A DNA stretch of 64,000 bases from Halorubrum trapanicum (lineage in GTDB: Archaea > Halobacteriota > Halobacteria > Halobacteriales > Haloferacaceae): positions 1 to 64,000 of the forward strand of contig NZ_JAGGKE010000013.1 in the NCBI RefSeq assembly GCF_017873555.1, read 5' to 3'. Shown piece after piece: positions 25,153-33,802 of this stretch (position 1 is its first letter; every line of letters begins with the position of its first letter). The notes beneath the pieces are model-generated. The model did not search any database. It saw only the letters and a list, made by a program, of their open reading frames with translations, and had not been told where the DNA came from. Both the position numbers and the translations under genes were made by a program.

Positions 25153-27170
25153 TGGCACCGTAGAAAGGGGTGTTCTGACGAGAACACCCCGGCCCGATCA
25201 CCGGTGATTCTCTCATCAAAACGGAGCCGTCACCACACAGGGACCAGCTGACAGCGACAAACGACACTTCTTGCCCGGCTATCCTGTCGATTTCTCTTGC
25301 TTCGCCTCCGATTCCAGGAATCTGGAGGCTCGCTTCAGGTTTCTCCCCATTGCTTTCGCTATCGAGGCGTTTTTCACCTTGATTTTCCCCGTGAACTTCG
25401 TTTTCTCACCGTCTTTGTGATACATCTCGTTCATCAATGACTCAACTCCGGCACGTAAGTTCAGGAACTCCTGTTCCGCTGGATCATCCAACCGCCTCCG
25501 TCGCTGAGCCACTTCTACCCGCCGTTCCCTGAACCCGTAGCTATAGTGTTCTTGCTGTTCCTCGACGAAACAGTTCTCTTGGTGCTGGCAGCCATCACAG
25601 AACTTCTTGTCCATCTTCCCCGAGATACGGCCGGTCTCGTAATGGTTCTGCTCGAATGGTTCGTGTCCGGCAGGACACGCAACCATTCTCGTCCCATCCC
25701 ACTCTGGGGCGGCAAGCGACATCTTCTCCGCCGCAGGCCGTTGACCCGTGATTCCTGTGAAGTGCTGCGTGATCTCCTGATCACGGCAGCACTTTTCTAC
25801 TTCCTTGTGCGTGTACCCACCATCTACGAGCAGGTCACGTAATCCCGTTTCCTCGGCGAGATTCCTCGCGTCTTCGGCCAAGAGGTCTCCATCATCCGTG
25901 TTGTTCGTATCGACTCGAACCGCCGTAATTAGACGAAACGGATTTTCACCATCGCATGTCTCAGCGATATTCGACTTGTAGCCGAAGTAATCTTCCGCGT
26001 CCTTGGAACGATACGTCGCTTCGTCGTCGTGAGGGTTTTGCAGTGAGCTGCTGTCGATCTCGTCGGACTCTTCCAGTCCGATGTGATCGTGTCTGTCTTC
26101 GGCGTCTCTTTCTAACGACTCGGAGTCGGGTTCATCTTCGGCAGTCTCTGTAGAGTCACTTGAAGAGGTGTACGTTTGGAGTGGCTGCCAGCCCGGTGAC
26201 TCGTCACCGGGATGGCCCTGATCAGCAGAATCCTGATTATCGTCATCGTCTTCGAGATCAGGAATGCGATAGCATTGTTCGTCGAGGACACGCTGTAGAT
26301 GAGCGAAGCTGTTCAACCCGGCGTATTCATCCTCGTCTCCGAATCGATCAACAAGCCACGCAGTATGCTCGGCGAGCGTTTCCATCGTTGCGGGAATTTC
26401 GCCCGGTTCAAGATGATAGGACAGCTCTAAGTTCTCGATGTCGGCGAACTCGTCATTCCAGCAGGAAGTTCCTGTGCGATCTCCCGAAGGAGATCGCACA
26501 GGAAATTGTGAAGCACTTTAGCGAGGAGATCGACACGAGACAGTTGCTTGATGTTGGCCTCAATGAACGTCGAATCCATCCGTTGAGTACTCGCATCAAT
26601 CTCAAATTCACCCTGAAAGTAGGTACGGTGATTCTCGAAAACCTCGTTTAGCAGGTCGTGACCGGTCTCTTCTTCGTATTCCATCAACCGACGGCGGAAA
26701 TTGGTGAGTGTCTTCTCACAAATATTGTCTCCGAGTGTCTCCTTTCCTAATACGTTCCTGACGCGAAAGTCGAAGACGTAGGCGTGTTCGAGCTCTTTGT
26801 CGGACATACCGGCAGGTGTTAGATAATCTCCAAGGAGACAAGCTCGTTGACTGGCTTGTTCGGACGGCTATACCCGTCGTGGTATAGCCGTTCGAACTTT
26901 GTTTCATCAATTTGGGTGAAAACATGTTCGCAGAAGTGAGTAGACCAGTGATTCTGCAGTTTCTTTCGTATCCTGCCTGAAAGGTCTTTCAAAGGCGAAA
27001 AGAGCATCTCTTGCTCATGTTCAGTATTTTCTCTAAACACGTTATTACCCAATTTATTGACTTAACGAAACTCTGATGTAAATAACTTACAAATATTATT
27101 TTAGACACCTCAATTGAAGTCACATAGAAAACTCAGGTAACTCATCAATACACCTTTCTACGGTGCCGTC
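25153..27170. mobile_element. IS1182-family insertion sequence with 9-bp target duplication
   Basis: The ends share the inverted repeat GGCACCGTAGAAAGG (25154-25168; inverse within 27153-27168). The flanks carry the direct repeat ATCCTCTGA at 25144-25152 and 27171-27179. The interior holds one minus-strand transposase split over three frames. Size 2018 bp, normal for IS1182 relatives. The clear duplication shows a fairly recent transposition, although the present transposase is broken. Confidence 0.88.
25279..27052 (-). pseudogene. IS1182-family transposase, frameshifted
   Basis: Three consecutive frames together give a full transposase. The N-terminal part ends NKPVNELVSLEII. The middle part is SDKELEHAYVFDFRVRNVLG through MDSTFIEANIKQLSRVDLL, which includes the first catalytic Asp. 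The C-terminal part has LRDLLVDGGYTHKEVEK, a Cys-rich CDGCQHQENC region and the final Glu-containing AGVESLMNEMYHKDGEKTKFTG. Frame breaks lie near 26815 and 26465. Two breaks make activity unlikely. Confidence 0.8.
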
Positions 27171-27258
27171 ATCCTCTGAATTTAGCACGAAAAATCTATC
27201 AACTCCTGAGGATTTCAACCGAGCGACTCAACTCTGTTCTCGTCTTGGCTCGTACATG

Positions 27259-29763
27259 CTACTGAAGCAACTTTCGTCGGGTGTTCACAGCGACTAGACC
27301 GCCGCCGGCAATGACTGCGATCGCTGCTGACAGCGGATTGAAGAACCCGACGGCCAACGCCAAGAGAGCGATTCCGTTGTAGGAGAACGCGAGGAGGTTG
27401 TTCTGTTTCACGCGACGACGAGCCGCACCCGCTAGGTCGAAGGCGGTTTCGACGGAGCGGATGTCGTTGTCGACGATAGCGATATCGGCGGCGTCAGCAG
27501 CTAACGCCGTGCCGCCGCCCAACGAAATACCGAGGTCGGCGGCTGCGAGTGCCGGGGCGTCGTTGGTACCGTCCCCGATCATCGCGACCTGACCGTCTGA
27601 TTTGAGTCGCCGGATCGTCGCCGTCTTTCCTTCCGGTGGAACCTTCGCGAAGACGTGCGTCACGGCTTCGTGCTGCTTGAAGAAGTCCGTCGCTTCCTCG
27701 TCGTCACCGGTCAAGACGACGATGTCCGTGTCTCGTGCTCCGAGCCGAGAGATGGTGTCGTCCCAGCCGTCCCGCGGCTCATCGCCCACGACGATCAGCC
27801 CCTCTGCTGTCCCGTCGCGACCGACGACGACCGAAAGCTGACCGAAGCCCCGAGCGTCGGCGACACGAGACCGGATGTCGTCGTCCACGGTCCACCCCTG
27901 TTCCGCGAAGAGATCGAGGTTTCCGACAAGATACGGAGTTCCATCGATCACCCCTTCGATACCGGACTGGTGATTCGTGAACTCGCTTATCTGGCCTGTT
28001 TTCTCTGTCTCATTACCGTTATTGTCCGAGTTCGATTGATCGTCAAGGCCTTGGTCGGTCGCATTCCTGTGGGCGAAAGCCGTTGTGATGGCGTTTGCAG
28101 CGGGATGTGATGCTCGTTGTTCGAGCGCTGCGACGGCGTCAAGGAGGTCCGCAGGAGCGTCCGCTTCGATCACCTCCATCTCTCCGGTCGTGAGGGTCCC
28201 CGTCTTGTCGAAAACAACGGTATCGATGTCTCGGAGTCGTTCGAACACCGTCTCGTCGAAGATAATGATCCCCCGACGGAGTGCACTTGCGAGGCTCTTC
28301 GCGACCGAGAGCGGCGTCGCAAGTCCGAGGGCCCACGGCGAACCGGCGAGGAGGACCAGCAGTGCGAGGAGGATCGCGTCCGGGATGCTCATGTCGAACG
28401 CGATTACACTGGCACCACCGATCGCAACGGCGGCTCCGACAACGAGAAGTACCGCGTACGACGCGAGTTGGTCGGCGTGGCGTTGGACGCCGTGAGTCGC
28501 GCTCTGGAGGTCCCACACGGCTGTGGTTATCCGATCGATACTGCTCGTCACGTCCGTGCCGACACGAACCAAGGCCGCGCCGTCCGTGACGATCGATCCA
28601 CCAATGATCTCGTTGCCGGCGCGTTTTAGCACCGGAAGCGACTCGCCAGTGACGATCGCTTCGTCGACGGTACAGCTGTCTTCGACCAGTTCACCGTCTA
28701 CTGGGACTCGTTCACCCTGTCGAACGAGCACGACATCCCCTGAATTGAGGTCCTCCACGCGAACTTCCTCAGTCTTCCCGTCCGAGTCATACGTTCGTGC
28801 GCGCTCGACTTGTGATATCGTGAGTTCGGTGAGGCGATCAAGGGCGCGCTGCTTGATCGACGACTCGTAGAACACCATCGCGGTGACTGCGGCCGTGACG
28901 ACGATCGCGAGGTCGTAGAAAATGTCGTTTTGTCCGAGGATGACAGCGGCCGTACTGTACGTGTACGCGCTGATCGCGGTGATCGCGACCAACAGGTCGG
29001 TGTTCGGGCGTCGCATTTTGAGACTGAGGTATGCGCCGCGCAACACCGGGAGACCGGTGAAGAGGAGAATAATGCCGGTCATCACGAAATACAGCCGGAG
29101 GAAGACGAACGCTCCCTCGCTATCTAGACGGAAGGCACCCTCGAATATTTCGAGCGCTTGCCAGTCAAATATTGACGCAAGGTGAGCGGGATAGATAATT
29201 GCGACGTACGGGACCAACAGAAACGCACCGAAGAGGAATCCGACGGAGTATCGCATTCCCAACAGCTGGTCGTCTCGACGCTTTCGAATTCCACCCATCT
29301 CTCGTGCTCGGCGCGTCGTCCCACCGGTTTCGCTCACGTCTGACGAGGCATCCTCACGGAGATACGCCGTATACCCGAGGGTACTCAATACATCACGCAG
29401 CGACTCCTTCGAAACAGTGTCTGGGTCGTGTTCAACTCGGATCGTCTCGGTGACGTAACTCGCCTCGGCACTGATCACTCCCTCTTGTTTCTCAGCGAGA
29501 GATTCAAGATACGCCTCACACGTCGCGGAGTACATGCCGTCAATCCGGAGGAACGTCCGAGAACGATACTGATCGGGAGGAACAGTGTCGTCTCCCTCAT
29601 CAATCTTGTTCTCAGTTGTGGTCTGGGTGACATCGAGAGAATCGGGAGCCCCAAGCGTCGTGTGTACATCGTGGCACCCGCTCGAACAGAACGAGCGTTC
29701 ACCATCAGCCTCGAACGTGGAAGACTGAATCTCTCGACCACACAAATAACATTTTTCAGTCAT
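27259..29763 (-). CDS. FixI/CcoI-like P-type ATPase with altered metal sites
   Basis: 834 residues. The N-terminal CYLCGREI...FCSSGCHDV metal-finger, an HMA-like domain and eight helices follow the plan of CcoI/FixI/CtpA copper pumps, which supply copper to cytochrome oxidase. Catalytic parts are complete: TGES, DKTGT (about residue 518), GDGTNDAPAL. The transport ligands are not: the HMA motif reads GMYSATC (GMxCxxC expected), helix 6 reads GSPWALGLATP (CPC expected, about residue 474), and helix 8 lacks MxxSS. Only the helix-7 YN pair remains. It may move a different substrate. It is monocistronic and lies 3.2 kb from coxB. A dead paralogue lies at 16637-17263. Confidence 0.85.
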   Translation of the reverse strand: MTEKCYLCGREIQSSTFEADGERSFCSSGCHDVHTTLGAPDSLDVTQTTTENKIDEGDDTVPPDQYRSRTFLRIDGMYSATCEAYLESLAEKQEGVISAEASYVTETIRVEHDPDTVSKESLRDVLSTLGYTAYLREDASSDVSETGGTTRRAREMGGIRKRRDDQLLGMRYSVGFLFGAFLLVPYVAIIYPAHLASIFDWQALEIFEGAFRLDSEGAFVFLRLYFVMTGIILLFTGLPVLRGAYLSLKMRRPNTDLLVAITAISAYTYSTAAVILGQNDIFYDLAIVVTAAVTAMVFYESSIKQRALDRLTELTISQVERARTYDSDGKTEEVRVEDLNSGDVVLVRQGERVPVDGELVEDSCTVDEAIVTGESLPVLKRAGNEIIGGSIVTDGAALVRVGTDVTSSIDRITTAVWDLQSATHGVQRHADQLASYAVLLVVGAAVAIGGASVIAFDMSIPDAILLALLVLLAGSPWALGLATPLSVAKSLASALRRGIIIFDETVFERLRDIDTVVFDKTGTLTTGEMEVIEADAPADLLDAVAALEQRASHPAANAITTAFAHRNATDQGLDDQSNSDNNGNETEKTGQISEFTNHQSGIEGVIDGTPYLVGNLDLFAEQGWTVDDDIRSRVADARGFGQLSVVVGRDGTAEGLIVVGDEPRDGWDDTISRLGARDTDIVVLTGDDEEATDFFKQHEAVTHVFAKVPPEGKTATIRRLKSDGQVAMIGDGTNDAPALAAADLGISLGGGTALAADAADIAIVDNDIRSVETAFDLAGAARRRVKQNNLLAFSYNGIALLALAVGFFNPLSAAIAVIAGGGLVAVNTRRKLLQ

Positions 29764-29954
29764 ATATTAGTGGGAGTGGTTCATGCTGTCTGTCTGAGAG
29801 CACACCGGTCTGAATGGACACTATGAACCATGTTTTTTATAGAACGTATTCGGATGATAGGGTGTCTGTCGCTTATGATTCGGTAAGTGGGTCGTGTTTA
29901 TGTGGTTGTTGATACTCTCTGTGGTGGATCTGTGTCAATCAGTCGTATCCACAC

Positions 29955-30288
29955 CTACGTAGCATCCTCGGAAATATGCGACCACCACCCTCGCTCGCTG
30001 ATCGCTATGTGTACTTGAGCGATGATCCCCAACAGGGGCAGTTCCAAGAGCGGACCGATCACAAGCGCCAACGGAATGAGTGGTTCATTCGGGAACGCGA
30101 CGACGGCGATCGCGAGTGCAGTCGGTGAGTTTCGCGACAGGATAGTGTTGTTGAAACACACGAGTTCCTCGTACGAGAAATCAAGCATACGACCAATAGC
30201 GAATCCGACACCGAGGTTGATCACGTAAAAGGCGATCACGGGAATCGCCATCACAGCGAGCAGTCGCGGATTCTCGACGATTACCTGA
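29955..30288 (-). pseudogene. 3' fragment of an ACR3-like transporter gene
   Basis: The last ~110 codons of an ACR3/bile-acid-symporter family protein: ENPRLLAVMAIPVIAFYVINLG, CFNNTILSRNSPTALAIAVVAFPNEP and LELPLLGIIAQVH. These closely parallel the intact gene at 31532-32527. The 5' part is missing: coding sequence ends where a hairpin transposon remnant begins (about 30289). It is a diverged tandem copy destroyed by insertion. Confidence 0.85.
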
Positions 30289-30591
30289 ATTGAGGCGCTA
30301 AGGCCCCTTCCTCATTCGTCTTTAGTTAATACTCTTAGTAATACTTAGTAGCTTCATATTCGATCCAGATTCGACACGTTCGTGCCGGCAATAGGTGGAA
30401 AATGGCGGTTTTGAGGGTTGCTTGTCGTTCGATATCAGCAACAACAGAATCTCAGCCGTGATTTCTACTACATCTAATACTCTTAGACATAATTTAAACT
30501 CAAGTATTACTACTGGGCTTAACTAAAGACGAATGGCCCCTTCCTCAACGAGCGACCGAAGGGAGCGAGTAAGGAGGGGATACAGCGCCGC
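30289..30591. mobile_element. IS200/605-type (PATE-like) hairpin remnant, split by a MITE
   Basis: Outside the nested MITE, the sequence GGCGCT...CCCCTTCCT (30294-30312) pairs with AGGAGGGG...AGCGCC (30570-30589), making a long stem closed by a short loop. The same hairpin is present undisturbed at 52522-52583, flanked by the same TTAC(C/T)TGAATTGA start. Such palindromes accompany tnpB-only IS200/605 elements and haloarchaeal PATEs. No tnpB remains here. It interrupts an acr3 copy on the left and abuts an IS5-type element on the right. Confidence 0.65.
30315..30534. mobile_element. MITE, family copy 2 (220 bp)
   Basis: Inverted ends TTCGTCTTTAGTTAA and TTAACTAAAGACGAA bound 220 non-coding bases. 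The target GGCCCCTTCCTCA is present on both sides (30302-30314 and 30535-30547), so the element inserted into the hairpin remnant after it had arrived. Inner sequence is related to copy 3 at 57871-58091 (shared TAATACT...AGTAG near the left end and a CTAATACT block near the right). No coding capacity. Confidence 0.85.
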
Positions 30592-31465
30592 GGCTCTGTT
30601 GAAATCCTCAAAGAGTTACATGTTTAGCCTGTAATTCGACGAAATGAAGGCCCTCCCGAAGTCGCAGATTCTCCGTTTTGCTGAGAAGGCGATCCATCTG
30701 GCGCGTCGAGCGGTCTCCCGATACTCCTCGAAATTTTCTAAACACCGCTATACACTTCCCCAACACGTTGTTCTGTTGTGTCTCAAAGTTCAAAAGAACA
30801 CAACCTACCGTGGCTTGCTTGACGAACTGATCGAGATGCCACGCATCCGTCGAGCTCTTGGATTAGCTGAACTTCCTACTCCTTCAACGCTCTGTAAGGC
30901 GTTCAATCGACTTGATATGACCGTATGGCGTATCATATTGACTCTCTCAGCGACGCTACTTCCGACGAGCGGAGTTGTTGGAGTTGATGCATCAGGGTTC
31001 GACCGCAGTCACGCTTCGAAACACTACACGAAACGCGCCGAGCTCACGATTCAGCAGCTCAAAGTGACGCTGCTGGTCGATGCGAAGGTGAACGCAATCC
31101 TAGATTTACACGTGACGACGACCCGGAAACACGATAGCCAGGTTGCGCCGTCACTGATCAAACGCAATCCCGAGAATATCGACATTCTGCTCGGTGACAA
31201 GGGCTACGACGACCAGAAGATCAGGCGGCTTGCTCGTCAACACGAGGTTCGTCCACTGATCAAGCATCGTGAGTTCACATCGCTCCATAAGGCATGGAAC
31301 GCGCGCTTAGATGCTGATCTCTATGGCCAGCGGAGTCAATCCGAGACAGTCAACTCTACGCTCAAGCGGAAGTACGGTGCGTTCGTCCGCTCACGACGAT
31401 GGTGGAAGCAGTTCCGTGAACTCACCATCGCTTGTCTCAGTCACAACATCGACCGATCACTCTGA
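30592..31465. mobile_element. IS5-family element, left end defined, right end unclear
   Basis: The left terminus GGCTCTGTTGAAATCCTC (30592-30609) is the same sequence seen at 44574 and 45107. It precedes an intact transposase gene. I cannot find the expected inverted copy after 31465, so the right end may be lost. Borders on the acr3 gene at 31532. Confidence 0.65.
30644..31465 (+). CDS. IS5-family transposase, intact
   Basis: 273 residues with a complete DDE core: GVVGVDASGFDRSHASKHY (first Asp), IDILLGDKGYDDQKIRRLA (second Asp) and the late YGQRSQSETVNSTLKRKYGAFVRSRRWWKQFRE segment with the catalytic Glu. The length is normal for haloarchaeal IS5 relatives. The related copy at 36394-37230 carries nonsense codons. 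This copy could be active if both ends are present. Confidence 0.88.
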   Translation: MKALPKSQILRFAEKAIHLARRAVSRYSSKFSKHRYTLPQHVVLLCLKVQKNTTYRGLLDELIEMPRIRRALGLAELPTPSTLCKAFNRLDMTVWRIILTLSATLLPTSGVVGVDASGFDRSHASKHYTKRAELTIQQLKVTLLVDAKVNAILDLHVTTTRKHDSQVAPSLIKRNPENIDILLGDKGYDDQKIRRLARQHEVRPLIKHREFTSLHKAWNARLDADLYGQRSQSETVNSTLKRKYGAFVRSRRWWKQFRELTIACLSHNIDRSL

Positions 31466-31531
31466 GTGGTCAAGACATATGATTCACAGACCGCTCAGGA
31501 TCAGGGAGTAATGATTCTTGCCAGTCTTCAT

Positions 31532-32527
31532 TCAGTCTCTGCTAAACACCGTTGCTGGATCAAACGGCCACCACTCGCGGTTTCGGATCGCCAAATGGAT
31601 TTGTGCAATGAAGCCTAACAGCGGAAGTTCCAACAGCGGCCCAATAACCAGTGCGAGCGGGATGAGCGGCTCGTTCGGGAACGCGACGACGGCAATTGCG
31701 AGGGCCGTCGGTGAGTTCCGTGAGAGGATCGTGTTGTTGAAACAGACCATCTCCTTGTAGGAGAACGAGAGTACTTGTCCGACGCCAAACCCGATGCCGA
31801 GATTGATCGCATAGAAGACGAGAACGGGAACCGCGAGAAGAGCAAGTAATCCGGGGTTTTCGAGGATTAGCTCCCCCTGCGAAGCGAACATTGCGCCGAT
31901 GGCGAGACTGAGGAAAATAATCTGGAGCGGACTCAATTTCGGCAGGAAGTGCTGCTTGAACCACTGCGTCCCCTTTTGTCGGGTCAATGCCCACCGAGCA
32001 AGTCCACCAACCACAAGCGGGACGACGAGTACGAGAACGACGCTTTCGATCAGCAGCTCCATCGGTAACGCGACCAGTTCGCCCGCGAAGACGTACAAGT
32101 AGAGTGGAAGCAGTATCAACTGGAGAACGAGGTTGTACGGGAGAATAGAGGTAGCCAGCGGAACATCTCCGTCCGCAATATCGGTGAAAATGAGATACCA
32201 ATCCGTACATGGTGTCACCATCAGCATGATGAGTCCGACCCACAGGGCAGGGTGATCTCGAAGGAAAACCGCGCCGAGTGCCACCGCTAACAGCGGACTC
32301 CAGATGAAATTGACCAGAAGACTAGACCCGACTACACGACGATTTCCGAACGCTGCCCGGAGGCGAGAGAGTGGGATTCCGGTGAACGCGGCGAACAGCA
32401 TCACCATCAAGAACGGGAGAATGAGTGAGTCCGCAATCGGCGGAACACCAGCGATCTGACCGAGCACTAACCCACTCAGAATCGCAATAATAACGAATAC
32501 ACTCTGGTACTTCTCGACGAAATCCAT
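31532..32527 (-). CDS. ACR3-like arsenite/bile-acid-symporter family transporter
   Basis: 331 residues, ten helices. Seen: LILPFLMVMLFAAFTGIPLSRL, the LMVTPCTDWYLIFT segment with a Cys in helix 4 where ACR3 proteins keep their essential Cys, and CFNNTILSRNSPTALAIAVVAFP in the C-terminal half. ACR3 exports arsenite driven by the proton gradient. The annotation rests on family resemblance, and close relatives transport other anions. No arsR or arsC lies next to it. A broken tandem copy lies at 29955-30288. Confidence 0.75.
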   Translation of the reverse strand: MDFVEKYQSVFVIIAILSGLVLGQIAGVPPIADSLILPFLMVMLFAAFTGIPLSRLRAAFGNRRVVGSSLLVNFIWSPLLAVALGAVFLRDHPALWVGLIMLMVTPCTDWYLIFTDIADGDVPLATSILPYNLVLQLILLPLYLYVFAGELVALPMELLIESVVLVLVVPLVVGGLARWALTRQKGTQWFKQHFLPKLSPLQIIFLSLAIGAMFASQGELILENPGLLALLAVPVLVFYAINLGIGFGVGQVLSFSYKEMVCFNNTILSRNSPTALAIAVVAFPNEPLIPLALVIGPLLELPLLGFIAQIHLAIRNREWWPFDPATVFSRD

Positions 32528-33010
32528 TCTGTTGCGTCTGTGTCGGGAGCCATCCTAAGGATGTTGCTTATTGTAATGACACTAAAGAGATAGATTGGGA
32601 ATACAATAGACAATTTTGTGACAACGTGAGACAGTCACTGGCCATTTCTGGTCCATATGTAGCGAGTGAATTAGTCTCAACTGCAGAAGATCCCACGAGC
32701 GCAAAACCGAGGGGGAGAGAAGGAGACACGTGGAGGCTCTCGTCGATGGCGACCGCGTCGAAATGGTGGTCGTTGATACAGTTGGAACGTCGTTCATGAG
32801 CTGGAATACAGTCATATCGAACGCGCGACGGAAGGGTATCTGTCTCGGTTTCGGATGCGTGTCTGATTGCGCAAATCGTCTGTTACAATCTTGCTCTGTC
32901 GGCGTCGCCGTAACGTCTCGTCCGAGAGTTCGGTGCGGCCATTCTAGCCGGACGATACAAAATAATAAGTGTACCCTCGTGAAGGGGCGCGCAAGAGTCG
33001 AAAGGCAAAC
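32528..33010. promoter_or_regulatory. Divergent region between acr3 and coxB
   Basis: About 480 bases hold the promoters of acr3 (minus) and coxB (plus). A TATA-like AAAATAATAAG lies at 32959-32969, about 42 bases before the coxB ATG. Frames on both strands here (for example 32582-33034 minus) are Arg/Ser/Thr/Leu-rich without any domain, and I regard them as non-coding. Confidence 0.4.
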
Positions 33011-33802
33011 ATGATAGATCCAATTATCCTGCAACAGGGGAGCGACTGGCGCGCGCAGGCGGAGGTCTTCGACGAGATCTTCTTCGTCTTCCTCGCGCTC
33101 GGTACGCTCGTCGGCACAATCGTCGTCGCGTACACGCTGTGGAACGTGTTCAAATATCGCGACGACGGCAGTGAACCGAAGGAGGACTTTGACGCGCCGA
33201 TCGTCGGTGAACTCCCGACCGGACAGGGCGGTCCGAAAGCGAAGAAGCTCTTCCTGTCGTTCGGATTGAGCGCGATCGTCGTCATCAGCCTTGTCGTGTA
33301 CGCGTACGGACTCCTCCTCTACGTCGAAGAGGGTCCAGACACGAGCGACGCGGGGAATATCGAAATCACCGTCGAGGGGTACCAGTTCGGTTGGGAGTAC
33401 ATCTATCCGAACGGTTACTCCACGAGGGGCGAGATGATCGTTCCGGCCGATCAGCGGATCGACCTCAACGTGACTTCACGCGACGTGTGGCACAACTTCG
33501 GCTCGTCGGAGTTACGGATAAAATCCGACGCCATCCCCGGAGAGTACAGTAGTACCTGGTTCTCCGTGAGTTCCGAGGACGTTGAAGCACAGGGTGGCGA
33601 AGCAACTTACCGAGTCGAGTGCTTCGAACTCTGCGGCGCGGGCCACTCTGCGATGACTGGTCAAATCACGGTGCTCCCGCAAGACGAGTGGGAAGAATGG
33701 TATGCTGGAACCCAAGGTGAAAACACTTCTAGTGTCGACAGCGCTGGCGCCGGAAATGCCTCCAGCGTTGACAACGCAGTCATTCGAGGTGCCCCCGCAT
33801 GA
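33011..33802 (+). CDS. coxB: Cytochrome c oxidase subunit II
   Basis: 263 residues from ATG 33011. Two N-terminal helices anchor an outward cupredoxin domain. The CuA ligands are present: a His in VWHNFGSSEL, then CFELCGAGHSAM giving Cys-x3-Cys-x3-His-x2-Met. A Ser/Asn/Gly-rich C-terminal tail follows. Subunit II takes electrons from a mobile donor (a halocyanin in haloarchaea) and passes them to subunit I. Its stop overlaps the coxA start (ATGA at 33799). The longer 5' frame is Arg-rich and is excluded. Confidence 0.94.
   Translation: MIDPIILQQGSDWRAQAEVFDEIFFVFLALGTLVGTIVVAYTLWNVFKYRDDGSEPKEDFDAPIVGELPTGQGGPKAKKLFLSFGLSAIVVISLVVYAYGLLLYVEEGPDTSDAGNIEITVEGYQFGWEYIYPNGYSTRGEMIVPADQRIDLNVTSRDVWHNFGSSELRIKSDAIPGEYSSTWFSVSSEDVEAQGGEATYRVECFELCGAGHSAMTGQITVLPQDEWEEWYAGTQGENTSSVDSAGAGNASSVDNAVIRGAPA

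Noticed and set aside
32582..33034. 150-codon minus-strand frame upstream of coxB
   Set aside because: No domain, not acidic, overlaps the coxB promoter and start; treated as non-coding.
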